Below, in pieces: positions 8,614 through 16,881 of a DNA stretch of 25,186 nt (positions within the stretch are counted from its first letter, which is position 1; each line of letters starts with the position of its first letter). Below the pieces are notes generated by a model. That model searched no databases. It saw nothing but the letters and a program-made list of their open reading frames with translations, and was not told the DNA's origin. The translations under genes and the position numbers were made by a program. The DNA is taken from assembly GCA_964498785.1 (NCBI GenBank), contig CAZCJL010000106.1, positions 1 to 25,186 on the forward strand. Reading direction: 5' to 3'. Source of the stretch: Mariaggregatimicrobium sp964498785 (lineage in GTDB: Bacteria; Zhuqueibacterota; Zhuqueibacteria; Thermofontimicrobiales; Thiofontviventaceae).

Positions 8614-10158
8614 ATGAAACCTGAAATTAAAATTGCAAGAAAGGTGATAGAACTTCTGCCCGATGAATCCTGGTATGGCGGCATTGTACGTCACGGACTG
8701 GCCCAGCCCTATGGACACGGCGCTGCTGCTGCAAACCTTATCGGCAATCTCGATGGCAACCAGGGATGTCCTTTTCTGGTCTCCAGCAAAGGCCGGTATG
8801 TATGGTGCGAAGAGCCTTTTGCGTTTGAGTTTACCAAAGAAACACTTATTATTAAGGACGCCTATGATGCAGTAATTTTGGGGGAAGGTTACAATGACCT
8901 GCGTAGAGCATACCTTGAGGCTTGCAAAAAACATTTTCCAGCTTCAGGTAAAACACCGGATATGTTTAATTTTACAACGCCTCAGTATAATTCCTGGATT
9001 GAACTGCAATTTAATCCGAGTCAGGAAAAAGTTCTGAACTATGCCGGGAAAGTGCTGGCGTGTGGACTGGAACCAGGAATTATGATGATTGATAATTACT
9101 GGTATAAATGGAACGGCAACTGGACTTTTGATAAGGAAGCTTTTCCGGATCCAAAAGGAATGATTGACGAGCTCCACGCCCAGGGTTTTAAAGTAATTCT
9201 GTGGATAAGTCCATTTATCAGCGCTGATTCCAGGACCTTTATGACCTTAAAAAAACGGGATCTGTTAATCAAAGATGAAAAGGGTGAACCGGCTATCCAG
9301 AGTTGGTGGGATGGGTATAGCTGCTGTATCGACTTTACGCATCCTGAAGGGTTTAAGTGGCTGCAGGATTCCCTGGATCATTTGGTTGAGAAATATAAAG
9401 TTGATGGTTTTAAATTTGACGGGGGTGATCCTTACCGGTATTTATTGACCGATCAAACATACAAACTGGAAACCCCGAATACCCATTGTGAACTTTTTGC
9501 AAAAATCGGACTTAAATATAACACAAGTGAATACCGGGCCTGCTGGAAATTAGGCGGCCAACATCTTTTGCAGCGCATCCGGGACAAGGAGCACTCGTTT
9601 GACAAAGGCGGTTTAGCTGACATCATTCCTTCAGTTTTAATCCAGGGATTGATTGGTTATCCATACACCTGTCCGGATATGATTGGAGGTGGTGAAGTTA
9701 ACTCCTTTTTAGAAGATAATTCTGACTTTAGTGAAGAGCTCTACCTACGCTGGATGCAATGTTCCGTCTTCTTCCCAATGATCCAATTTTCTATTCTGCC
9801 CAATAATGTGCTGAATTCAGATAATTTACGTCTGGTCATGGACCTGGTACAACTGCGCCAGCAAACTATCCTGCCACTGCTTAAAGAGCTGCTAAAAAAT
9901 GCGGCTGAAACCGGTGAACCTGTTATCAGGCACATGGCGTATGAATTCCCGGGCGAAAGCCAGGAAAAAGTAATGGATCAGTATATGTTTGGCAGTGATT
10001 ACCTGGTAGCGCCTGTACTTGAAAAGGGAGCCACTACCCGCTCCGTGATTTTCCCAAACGGAAACTGGCTGGCTGATGATGGTACAACATTAGCAGGCGG
10101 GCAAAAACATACAATTGAAGCGCCATTGAATCGCTTACCGTATTTTAAGAAAATGTAG
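8614..10158 (+). CDS. GH31 family glycosidase
   Basis: The product (514 residues from ATG 8614) is a GH31 enzyme. The barrel shows VILWISPF, the nucleophile strand DGFKFDGGD with D269, an acid/base candidate D324 in RDKEHSF, and GYPYTCPDMIGGG near the end of the barrel. These features recall the GH31 branch that includes MYORG-like proteins and alpha-galactosidases more than alpha-glucosidases; that placement is by memory. Start choice: GAGG lies 6-7 bases before ATG 8614, 8 bases after the preceding stop codon. An upstream ATG at 8551 would overlap the preceding gene by 55 bases and add unrelated residues. It is the last gene of the four-gene glycosidase operon, lacks a signal peptide, and should act in the cytoplasm. 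Confidence 0.87.
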   Translation: MKPEIKIARKVIELLPDESWYGGIVRHGLAQPYGHGAAAANLIGNLDGNQGCPFLVSSKGRYVWCEEPFAFEFTKETLIIKDAYDAVILGEGYNDLRRAYLEACKKHFPASGKTPDMFNFTTPQYNSWIELQFNPSQEKVLNYAGKVLACGLEPGIMMIDNYWYKWNGNWTFDKEAFPDPKGMIDELHAQGFKVILWISPFISADSRTFMTLKKRDLLIKDEKGEPAIQSWWDGYSCCIDFTHPEGFKWLQDSLDHLVEKYKVDGFKFDGGDPYRYLLTDQTYKLETPNTHCELFAKIGLKYNTSEYRACWKLGGQHLLQRIRDKEHSFDKGGLADIIPSVLIQGLIGYPYTCPDMIGGGEVNSFLEDNSDFSEELYLRWMQCSVFFPMIQFSILPNNVLNSDNLRLVMDLVQLRQQTILPLLKELLKNAAETGEPVIRHMAYEFPGESQEKVMDQYMFGSDYLVAPVLEKGATTRSVIFPNGNWLADDGTTLAGGQKHTIEAPLNRLPYFKKM

Positions 10159-10283
10159 CGTATTTTCATTGACAATAGGGGTAAGGAAATGGAACTGAAC
10201 TCCTGAACCGTTTACAGGATTGTTTTTCATTTTTAACTCCTTCGCTCCCGGGATGAGTTACTGGCGGAGCTTTGCTATCTCCT

Positions 10284-10327
10284 AAAGTGTCGGGATACTA
10301 TCCTTAACAGATAGGTCCCGACCTTTT
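10284..10327 (+). terminator. Hairpin, probable terminator of the glycosidase operon
   Basis: Arms AAAG(T)GTCGGGA and TCCCGACCTTTT pair, continued by CTATC/GATAG inside with small internal mismatches, leaving a short loop. A short T-rich tail (CTTTTATA) follows. It lies about 125 bases after the GH31 stop codon. The weak T-tract leaves open that this is a dispersed palindromic element and not a terminator. Confidence 0.5.
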
Positions 10328-10381
10328 ATAATGGAAATGTGAATCCGAATTCTCTGCTGATTCGCTTTGAAGTCAAATCTA

Positions 10382-10499
10382 TATTCATAAACCCTTCAAC
10401 AATTCCGCCTCTCATTGTTTAGGATAAATATCCAAGTGTTTGTTACAGAAATACAAGAGATTAATCCCAAAAATTGCTTAATTCATGTACGACGCTATC
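10382..10499 (+). repeat. Copy 2 of the ~118-bp duplicated non-coding sequence
   Basis: This copy aligns base for base, without gaps, to 51-168 at about 83% identity. It has the same orientation relative to the downstream gene and ends 251 bases before GTG 10750, similar to the 232 bases between copy 1 and the symporter start. Sequence before and after the segment shows no continued similarity. The matching distance to the two start codons favours a shared upstream control region. Confidence 0.75.
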
Positions 10500-10749
10500 A
10501 TCCAAATAATTCACTAAATTTATAAAAGGATTTTCCAACCGGGCTGTTTAGGAAAACAATGAGTGTGCTACATCGATGCCTATTTACATCAAGCGGAATG
10601 AAATCAGGCGAGATTCGCATGATGAGAATCTTCCCCGTTTGAGAACGATTGTCGTGTTCGCTGATCGTTTTGGAGTAACCTGTTTGAATAACTTCTTATC
10701 GATTCCACCTTTGAGTATGAAATTAACCATAAATTCGGGAGAACTAATC

Positions 10750-12699
10750 GTGATTAAAATAAAAGAGAAGGACAGTTTATCCGGCATTTTGATAAAACTT
10801 ATTAAACACAAAAATGCACAGATACTATTTGTTTTTAGCGGAATTCTCTCCGTTGTCTGGATTTCTTTCCGCGTTTTAACCAAGCCCTCACGTGCTTCTT
10901 ACCCTTGTATTCGTGCTGCATTCCCCATTGCTTCATCTTTTATTTTATATGTGTCGAGCCTGGCTGCTTCATTTTTATCTTACAAATATGCCGGTAAATA
11001 TGCCAGAAAAGCCAGACATGGCATGGCATTGTTATTCATCTGCGTCGCTCTTATAACCGGTTTTTATGCTTTTCAAACTAACCAGGAACCTGTTTATGCA
11101 AATATCAGCAATGCGTATGTCGAAAATTCTCCGATTGGTGAACCACAAGGTGTGATGCCCGGTCGTGTGGTTTGGTTTCACGATCCCGGCGCTACAGATG
11201 AATACTGGCACAAAAACAAATCCAATTTTTTCTTTGCCAGTAATCATACAAATATTGATACTGTGGAAGCAATGATAAATGCATCCATTCTCGAACTCAC
11301 AGGCACATCTTCGATTAATCAGGCATGGGATTCATTGTTCACATATTTTAATAAAAAGCATGGAAAAGGATCTACAAGTTATCAGGAAAATGAACAGATA
11401 TTTATCAAGTGCAATTTTGTAGCAGCAGGTGATCAGAAATTTAAAGGTCGACCAAACTGGACCACCCCACAGGTTATACTTGTTATTCTTCGTCATTTAA
11501 TCAATAATATGTCGATTCCTCAGGAGAATATTGCTTTGGGTGATCCAATGAACTGCGTCATTGATGATTATTGGGATATTTTACATAGTGAATATCCTGA
11601 TGTCAAGTATATTGATCATTCAGGGGGCAATGGCCGAACTTTTGCAGAAAAAGGAGCTCAGGCTGATATTTATTATTCAGATAAAGGCGAGATATTACGT
11701 GAAGGAGATTCCGACTCGTGGAGCAATGCGGAATCAGGGGATTCTGTCTTTACGGATACTTTATACACAATTATCGAGAATGCGGATTATATGATTAATA
11801 TCGCAGCATTAAAAGCCCATGAACGAGCAGGGGTTTCACTATGTGCCAAGAATCACTTTGGATCTCATACCAGAACAACTGCAAAACAGCAACATATGGG
11901 ATTGGTCAGGCCCAATGGTTCTGATGATGATGTTACTCGTTACGGGTATCGCAAATATCGGATTCTGGTTGATCTAATGGGACATCGCATGTTGGGAGGA
12001 AATACCCTGTTATTTATGGTGGATGGACTTTGGGCAGCGCCTGGCGCAGGCTCGCGGCCTGAGAAATTCAGATCAGCGCCATTTAATAATGACTGGACAT
12101 CGTCGGTGTTTATGTCGCAAGATCAGGTTGCACTTGAATCTGTTTGCCTTGACTTCCTGCAGGCTGAATTTACAAATGGTCACCCGCAAATAGAGGGAGT
12201 GGATGATTATTTAATTCAGGCGGCAGATCCAACACAATGGCCTGAAAATTTTGTATATGATCCTGAAAATGATGGCACCTCACTCACAAGTCTTGGCGTT
12301 CATGAACATTGGAATAATGCTACAGACAAACAATATTCTGTTGAGTTGGGCATAGGCAATGGCATTGATTTTGTTAAACTAACCAGAGCTAACATCACAT
12401 CGGTCAATGAATATACGGACTATGCTGTTCACGCAACTGAGTTTACGCTCAGTCAAAATTACCCCAATCCGTTTAATCCATCAACTACGATAGGGTATAC
12501 ATTAAAGAAATCAGTTAAAGTCAGCTTAAAAATCTTTAATATTTATGGTCAGGAAGTTGAGATATTAGTCAATGATATCAAGAACGCTGGTCAACATGAA
12601 GTTGTTTGGCGCCCAAATGCTTTGCCAAGCGGAATGTATTTTTACAGATTACAAGCTGGTGAATTTTCAGAAACTAAGAAATTATTATTACAAAAATAG
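10750..12699 (+). CDS. DUF362 domain protein with N-terminal membrane segments and T9SS C-terminal sorting domain
   Basis: The product (about 649 residues from GTG 10750) has three hydrophobic segments in its first 115 residues, separated by a KPSRASYPCIRAA stretch. A DUF362 domain follows, with the characteristic AGVSLCAKNHFGS segment. The C-terminal 80 or so residues form a type IX secretion sorting domain (SQNYPNPFNPST, IYGQEV, LPSGMYFYRLQ). DUF362 has no settled biochemical role; some members carry Fe-S ferredoxin domains, but none is visible here. Start choice: GGGAG lies 7 bases before GTG 10750, while ATG 10576 and ATG 10717 lack good sites. A shorter start at ATG 11023 would give a simple signal peptide but drop the conserved SRASYPC region. 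A multi-span N-terminus together with a T9SS tail is unusual. Confidence 0.8.
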   Translation: MIKIKEKDSLSGILIKLIKHKNAQILFVFSGILSVVWISFRVLTKPSRASYPCIRAAFPIASSFILYVSSLAASFLSYKYAGKYARKARHGMALLFICVALITGFYAFQTNQEPVYANISNAYVENSPIGEPQGVMPGRVVWFHDPGATDEYWHKNKSNFFFASNHTNIDTVEAMINASILELTGTSSINQAWDSLFTYFNKKHGKGSTSYQENEQIFIKCNFVAAGDQKFKGRPNWTTPQVILVILRHLINNMSIPQENIALGDPMNCVIDDYWDILHSEYPDVKYIDHSGGNGRTFAEKGAQADIYYSDKGEILREGDSDSWSNAESGDSVFTDTLYTIIENADYMINIAALKAHERAGVSLCAKNHFGSHTRTTAKQQHMGLVRPNGSDDDVTRYGYRKYRILVDLMGHRMLGGNTLLFMVDGLWAAPGAGSRPEKFRSAPFNNDWTSSVFMSQDQVALESVCLDFLQAEFTNGHPQIEGVDDYLIQAADPTQWPENFVYDPENDGTSLTSLGVHEHWNNATDKQYSVELGIGNGIDFVKLTRANITSVNEYTDYAVHATEFTLSQNYPNPFNPSTTIGYTLKKSVKVSLKIFNIYGQEVEILVNDIKNAGQHEVVWRPNALPSGMYFYRLQAGEFSETKKLLLQK

Positions 12700-13007
12700 T
12701 ATTCTACTAATACCGGTTCAATAGAAGCTGAAGAAGTTGTCGAATTGTACATTAGGGACAAAGAGGCATCTGTAGTTGTACTTAAGTATTCCCTTACGGG
12801 GATTCCAGCGGAAAAATCTAAAACCTCGAAAAAAAACAAGTTACTTTTAATATTTCCTCAACCCTGATAAAAATAGTGACTAATGAAGGAAAATATATAA
12901 TCGAAGAGGGTGAATTCAGACTATATGTAGGTGGAGCCTTACCATCGCAACGTAGTTTGGAACGGTGTGCAAATTCGTGGACAGAGGCAAGCATCTATGT
13001 GAAATAA
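12700..13007 (+). pseudogene. Remnant of a GH3 beta-glucosidase C-terminal (Fn3-like) domain, frameshifted
   Basis: Reading on directly after the DUF362 stop codon and in the same frame gives STNTGS and then EAEEVVELYIRD, the classic start of the fibronectin-III-like domain at the end of GH3 beta-glucosidases. At an 8-base A run (12829-12836) the reading frame breaks. In the next frame the domain continues with QVTFNIS, then EEGEFRLYVGG, and ends IYVK with a stop at 13005-13007. The rest of a GH3 gene (several hundred codons) is missing, so this is a decayed fragment even if the A-run change is a sequencing error. It suggests a beta-glucosidase gene was once here and was replaced or deleted, perhaps when the DUF362 gene arrived. 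Confidence 0.75.
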
Positions 13008-13085
13008 ATAATTTAGAAGTTGTTCCCTATATGCCAATTCTTTTAACTGGTCAGTCGCAATAAATAATGAAAGGCTAACAATTCT

Positions 13086-14132
13086 ATGAAGAATTACAAC
13101 GTTGCAGTGGTTCCCGGTGATGGTATTGGACATGAAATTGTTCCTGCTGGATTAAAGATCGTAACGGCAGCCGGTGCAAAGGCGAATTTCGAAATCAAAA
13201 GTATAACTTTCCCATATAGTTCAGGATATTATAAAGAGACTGGCTTCTTTATGCCAAAAGATGCACTGGAAAATCTGAAGACATTTGATGCCATCTATTT
13301 TGGCGGCATTGGTCTGCCGGACGTAGACGATACGCTGCCGGCAAAAGAATTTACTTTCAAAGTCAGAAATAATTTCCGCCAGTATGTGAATTTTCGTCCG
13401 GTGCGCACGTTTCCGGGTGTGATGCGGCCACTCCGCACTGAAAAAGAGATCGATTTTGTGGTCGTGCGTGAAAACAATGAGGGCGAGTTTGCACAGGTTG
13501 GCGGTCAGTATATACCGCATTTCCCGGAGGGACTGGGTCTGGATGTAAGCATTTTCAGCCGGAAGGGGATTGAGCGGATCACGCATTATGCATTTAAGCT
13601 TGCCCAAACCCGCAAAAAAAAACTTATCGCCGTTACCAAATCCAATACGCTCATCAACAGTTTGACATACTGGGACCGGGTGATTGCTGAAGTTGCAGAA
13701 CAGTACCCGGAAGTCAAATTGCGCTATATGTATGTCGATAATTGTTCGGCAAACTTTGTTTTGCGTCCCGACCAATTTGATGTTGTGCTGACAACGAATT
13801 TATTCGGCGATATTCTCAGCGATCTGGGCGGCGCTATCATGGGTAGTCTCGGACTGGGAGGCAGTGGCAATATCAATCCGGAAAAGGAATTTCCGTCCAT
13901 GTTTGAACCAATTCATGGATCGGCGCCGGATATTGCCGGCCAGGGAATTGCTAATCCCATTGGCACAATCTGGTCTGGCGCAATGATGTTGGAACATTTA
14001 GGAGAGCCCGAAGCTGCGGTTCGAATTATGAAAGCCGTGGATGCTGTGTGTTTGTCCGGACTTTTAACGGCCGATTTAGGGGGAAAAACAAAAACTGCTG
14101 AATTTGCTGAGGCGGTGATTGAAAGATTATAA
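13086..14132 (+). CDS. Isopropylmalate/isocitrate/tartrate dehydrogenase family, tartrate/D-malate dehydrogenase type
   Basis: The 348-residue product is a cytoplasmic NAD-dependent beta-decarboxylating dehydrogenase. The sequence shows VVPGDGIGHEIVP at the N-terminus, substrate-binding arginines in FRPVRTFPG and RPLR, the VVRENNEGEF segment, VTKSNTL, the metal-binding aspartates in LFGDILSDLGG, and HGSAPDIAGQGIANP. The last segment is of the NAD-preferring type. VRENNEGEFAQVGG resembles tartrate/D-malate dehydrogenases more than LeuB; no leucine pathway genes are nearby. The gene overlaps the next one by 14 bases, so translation is probably coupled. A role in oxidising a sugar-derived hydroxy acid is likely, but tartrate itself is only one option. 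Confidence 0.85.
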   Translation: MKNYNVAVVPGDGIGHEIVPAGLKIVTAAGAKANFEIKSITFPYSSGYYKETGFFMPKDALENLKTFDAIYFGGIGLPDVDDTLPAKEFTFKVRNNFRQYVNFRPVRTFPGVMRPLRTEKEIDFVVVRENNEGEFAQVGGQYIPHFPEGLGLDVSIFSRKGIERITHYAFKLAQTRKKKLIAVTKSNTLINSLTYWDRVIAEVAEQYPEVKLRYMYVDNCSANFVLRPDQFDVVLTTNLFGDILSDLGGAIMGSLGLGGSGNINPEKEFPSMFEPIHGSAPDIAGQGIANPIGTIWSGAMMLEHLGEPEAAVRIMKAVDAVCLSGLLTADLGGKTKTAEFAEAVIERL

Positions 14133-14763
14133 AAATATAATTGATTTAACGATGCCACTAAAGCCCGGCATGCGTGGAGTGACGTTTGAAACAGCAAAAA
14201 CTGTGGAAAATGATGGTTGGAATGCCAAGACGCTTCATCTTTACTCCCACGCCGGCACGCATATAGACGCGCCAATACATTTCGATGTAAGCGAAGAAAC
14301 AATTGATAATATTCCATTAGAGCAGTGCATCGGCGAAGCCTGGTTGATTGATGCAACCATGGTGAGACCAAAAGAGCTAATTCAGTCAGATCACCTCGGT
14401 GAGGTTATAACGAAATTTAAGCGGGGCGAAAGCCTGCTCATTCATACCGGGTGGAGCAGGTTTGAGGCTGCACCGGATAAGTATCGAAACGATCTCCCTC
14501 GAATTAGTGAAGAATTAGCAAATTGGTGCGTTGACAGCGGTGTGAAGATGTTGGGGGTTGAGCCGCCATCGATAGCAGATGTCAATAATATCCAAGAACT
14601 CACTCATATTCACAAAATTTTACTTGGCGGTGGTGTGACAATTATTGAAGGTTTATGCAATTTAGATTCGATAGATCAGGTAAAAGTTATGCTATATGCA
14701 CTGCCACTTAAAATTGAAAAAGGGGATGGCTCGCCAGCCCGGGTTATTGCAATTGAAATATAA
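14119..14763 (+). CDS. Cyclase family protein (kynurenine formamidase-like metal hydrolase)
   Basis: The 214-residue product belongs to the cyclase/kynurenine formamidase-like family. The family's metal-binding motif is visible as H44-A-G-T-H48-I-D50-A-P-I-H54. The start is a TTG at 14119 inside the end of the dehydrogenase gene, with GAGG about 6 bases upstream; no in-frame ATG gives the conserved N-terminus MKDYKNIIDLT. The length matches the family (about 210-260 residues). Members hydrolyse formamides, lactones or related bonds, so next to a hydroxy-acid dehydrogenase a lactone- or amide-opening role is possible. The kynurenine function itself has no support from the neighbours. Confidence 0.83.
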   Translation: MKDYKNIIDLTMPLKPGMRGVTFETAKTVENDGWNAKTLHLYSHAGTHIDAPIHFDVSEETIDNIPLEQCIGEAWLIDATMVRPKELIQSDHLGEVITKFKRGESLLIHTGWSRFEAAPDKYRNDLPRISEELANWCVDSGVKMLGVEPPSIADVNNIQELTHIHKILLGGGVTIIEGLCNLDSIDQVKVMLYALPLKIEKGDGSPARVIAIEI

Positions 14764-14984
14764 ATTTATCTGAGCGATTAGCTATCAGGCCACTACAAGA
14801 TATCGTAGCGCTGATGTTCAATCATCGGCTTTTGATTCAATCATACTAAGATTGCTTTTTATCTTGCCTGATAATTAAATTGAGCAAATTTTAATTTCAG
14901 TATTTGATTCCTGGTGGCTTGTACTGAAAGCTTTTTTTATATATCCATTATTATATTTTATTTAACAAACGGAAAGGACTTACA

Positions 14985-16034
14985 ATGAAAAACGGATATT
15001 TCCATCGGGTTTCAGCATTAACGCCAACTAAAATGTGGATTAACAATGTCACTAAAGAAGAAGCAGATCTTGCGATGGATGCGGGAGCGCTGGGTTGTAC
15101 TCAAAATCCTTCATATACCTGGAAAATGCTTAATCATCCTGATTACAAAGAATTTTCTATGAAATTACTTAGAGAGACTTTAAATGAAACTGATGATGAT
15201 AATGAAGTTGAATGCATTCTCCAGCGAAAGCTGGTAAAGGAAATTGGCGAAAAGTTCATGAAAGTCTATAATGCAACCGATGGCAAGCACGGTTATGTAA
15301 GCATCCAGGGCGATCCAATTCATGAAGATGATCCTCAGGTGATTATCGATGAAGCCCGTAAAAATCGTGAAATGGGCCCCAATATTATGATAAAAATTCC
15401 GGCGACCGCGGCCGGGATTAAAGCAATGGACACTTTAATAAAAGAAAATACGCCCATTAATGCGACAGAAGTAATGGGCGTGAGTCAGATGGTTGATGTT
15501 TGTGGAATGGCAAATAAAATTCGTATTCAATATAAAGTAAACCCTCCAATTTACTTTTCGCTGATTACTGGAATATACGATGAATGGCTTCATAAAGAAG
15601 TCGAGAGACTGGGAATTGAGATTAATCCGGATATTCTTTATCAGGCAGGCATGGTAATCGCGAAAAAAGTTTATCGAATTGTTCATGATCGTCAAGATAA
15701 CGTGGGTTTTATTGGCGGCGGTGTGCGTGGATTCCAACATTTTACTGAAATGGTAGGCGGTGATGTTTGTATTACAATGAATTGGGGCGGGTCAGTCGAC
15801 AAGCTAATTGAAATGGACCTGCCTGTTGTTTCCCGTTTATTCAATCCCGTTCAGGATGAAGTGCTTGATACGCTGCTTGAAAAAGTGCCAGGTTTCAGAC
15901 AAGCTTATTTGGAAAACGGACTAACAAAAAGCGAATATGAAGAATTCGGACCGGTTGACTATTTTAGAAGTATGTTCATTGATGCGTGGGAAAAAACTAT
16001 CGATCTCATTAAAAAAGAGAGAGCACAGGGCTAA
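14985..16034 (+). CDS. Transaldolase family protein
   Basis: The 349-residue product is a class I aldolase of the transaldolase/fructose-6-phosphate aldolase family. K137 in IMIKIPAT matches the Schiff-base lysine, and GCTQNPSYTW near residue 37 matches the N-terminal TxNPS motif of the family. It is longer than FSA-type enzymes (about 220 residues) and has a divergent C-terminus with VDYFRSMFIDAWEKT. A GGAAAGGA site precedes the ATG. It stands 221 bases after the cyclase gene, so it may have its own promoter. Given the context it may cleave or form a C-C bond in an unusual sugar intermediate and may not be the housekeeping transaldolase. Confidence 0.8.
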   Translation: MKNGYFHRVSALTPTKMWINNVTKEEADLAMDAGALGCTQNPSYTWKMLNHPDYKEFSMKLLRETLNETDDDNEVECILQRKLVKEIGEKFMKVYNATDGKHGYVSIQGDPIHEDDPQVIIDEARKNREMGPNIMIKIPATAAGIKAMDTLIKENTPINATEVMGVSQMVDVCGMANKIRIQYKVNPPIYFSLITGIYDEWLHKEVERLGIEINPDILYQAGMVIAKKVYRIVHDRQDNVGFIGGGVRGFQHFTEMVGGDVCITMNWGGSVDKLIEMDLPVVSRLFNPVQDEVLDTLLEKVPGFRQAYLENGLTKSEYEEFGPVDYFRSMFIDAWEKTIDLIKKERAQG

Positions 16035-16156
16035 CATTAAAAAATTATCCCTGATATAAAAAATTTTACCTGGAGTTCCAGTCTGGTAATTTGACGAAAC
16101 AGCAAAACAAGCCGGGACGATCGATGTTGTATTCCCCGGTAATGCAGGAGAAGAAG

Positions 16157-16861
16157 ATGCTCTTTACAAAGCGTATCAAAAACTACATTAGCCTTTATTT
16201 TGTGATGATCATATCATTGAATGGCCTCTTTTGCGCGCAGCAGGTGGATTTGGTGTTTGAAGAAGTGGATGGTCTCGTTGCTGTGGAGGCGGAACACTTT
16301 TTCGATCAGGAAAAATCAGAGATTCGCAAGTGGTATATCCAAAAGAAATTGCAAGACGAACCCGGCATGGCAGACGCGGATAGCAATCATGCCGCTACCG
16401 CCTCGTGTGGCGCATACCTGGCAATTCTACCGGACACGCGTTCAACCCACGATGACAAATTAATCACGGGCGAAAACTTTACGAACAAACCGGGGGAGAT
16501 TGGCATTCTTAATTACAAAGTAAATTTTAATAAACCCGGTAAATATTACGTTTGGGTGCGGGCATTTTCAACGGGCACTGAAGATAACGGTCTCCATGTC
16601 GGAATGGATGGCCAATGGCCTGAAAGCGGGCAGCGGTTGCAATGGTGCGAAGGTAAGAATCAATGGACGTGGGAATCGAAGCAACGAACAGAAGAAGCGC
16701 ATTGTGGGGAGCCAGAAAAAATCTACCTGAACGTAGAAAACCCCGGAATTCACACTATCTCCTTTTCAATGCGCGAAGATGGATTCGAATTCGATAAATG
16801 GGTCATGTCGCTCTCATATACAAAACCGGTAGATTTTGGACCGGAAGAATGGAATCATTAA
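16157..16861 (+). CDS. Exported carbohydrate-binding-like protein (GH115 C-terminal/CBM-like domain)
   Basis: The product is about 234 residues with a signal peptide (positively charged start, then a hydrophobic run ending near FCAQQ) and a single beta-rich domain. The stretches VAVEAEHF, GKYYVWVRAFSTG and FEFDKW are typical of CBM6/35-like or GH115-C-terminal-like domains that bind sugars on secreted proteins. The start ATG 16157 is chosen because AGGAG lies 6 bases upstream; the frame is open back to TTG 16091, but that would place a polar stretch before the signal peptide. It precedes the MFS permease gene by 20 bases. No catalytic domain is present, so it may act as a sugar-binding accessory in the periplasm or at the surface. 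Confidence 0.72.
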   Translation: MLFTKRIKNYISLYFVMIISLNGLFCAQQVDLVFEEVDGLVAVEAEHFFDQEKSEIRKWYIQKKLQDEPGMADADSNHAATASCGAYLAILPDTRSTHDDKLITGENFTNKPGEIGILNYKVNFNKPGKYYVWVRAFSTGTEDNGLHVGMDGQWPESGQRLQWCEGKNQWTWESKQRTEEAHCGEPEKIYLNVENPGIHTISFSMREDGFEFDKWVMSLSYTKPVDFGPEEWNH

Positions 16862-16881
16862 CATAAGGAGATATTCGCTGT

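Larger units (their letters stand above)
10159..10749. other. Intergenic region between glycosidase operon and DUF362 gene
   Basis: This long gap has no supported gene. A weak hairpin (TCCTG/CAGGA at 10201-10219) followed by T-rich sequence lies just after the GH31 gene, and a stronger hairpin follows at 10284-10327. The second copy of the 118-bp repeat is at 10382-10499. The last 174 bases are open in the DUF362 frame from an ATG at 10576, but I judge the true start to be downstream at GTG 10750. If the longer start is used, the N-terminus gains 58 residues of unremarkable sequence. Confidence 0.55.

Noticed and set aside
8287..8934. 215-codon open frame on the minus strand
   Set aside because: It is antisense to the end of the GH36 gene and the start of the GH31 gene, with no ribosome binding site or recognisable motif.
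10576..10749. Longer N-terminus for the DUF362 protein
   Set aside because: The extra 58 residues show no conserved or membrane-like sequence and no good ribosome binding site is seen; GTG 10750 has GGGAG at a proper distance. It cannot be fully excluded.
13221..13775. 184-codon minus-strand open frame inside the dehydrogenase gene
   Set aside because: The plus strand has full isopropylmalate-dehydrogenase-family motifs; the antisense translation is unremarkable.
14777..14880. Inverted repeat TATCAGGC / GCCTGATA flanking about 75 bases in the gap before the transaldolase gene
   Set aside because: The arms are only 8 bp with a long loop and no T-tract, so this is too weak to call a terminator or riboswitch.
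16157..16240. Lipoprotein signal on the carbohydrate-binding-like protein
   Set aside because: The Cys in GLFCAQQ is preceded by Phe, which does not fit a lipobox well; an ordinary signal peptide cleaved after FCA is more likely.
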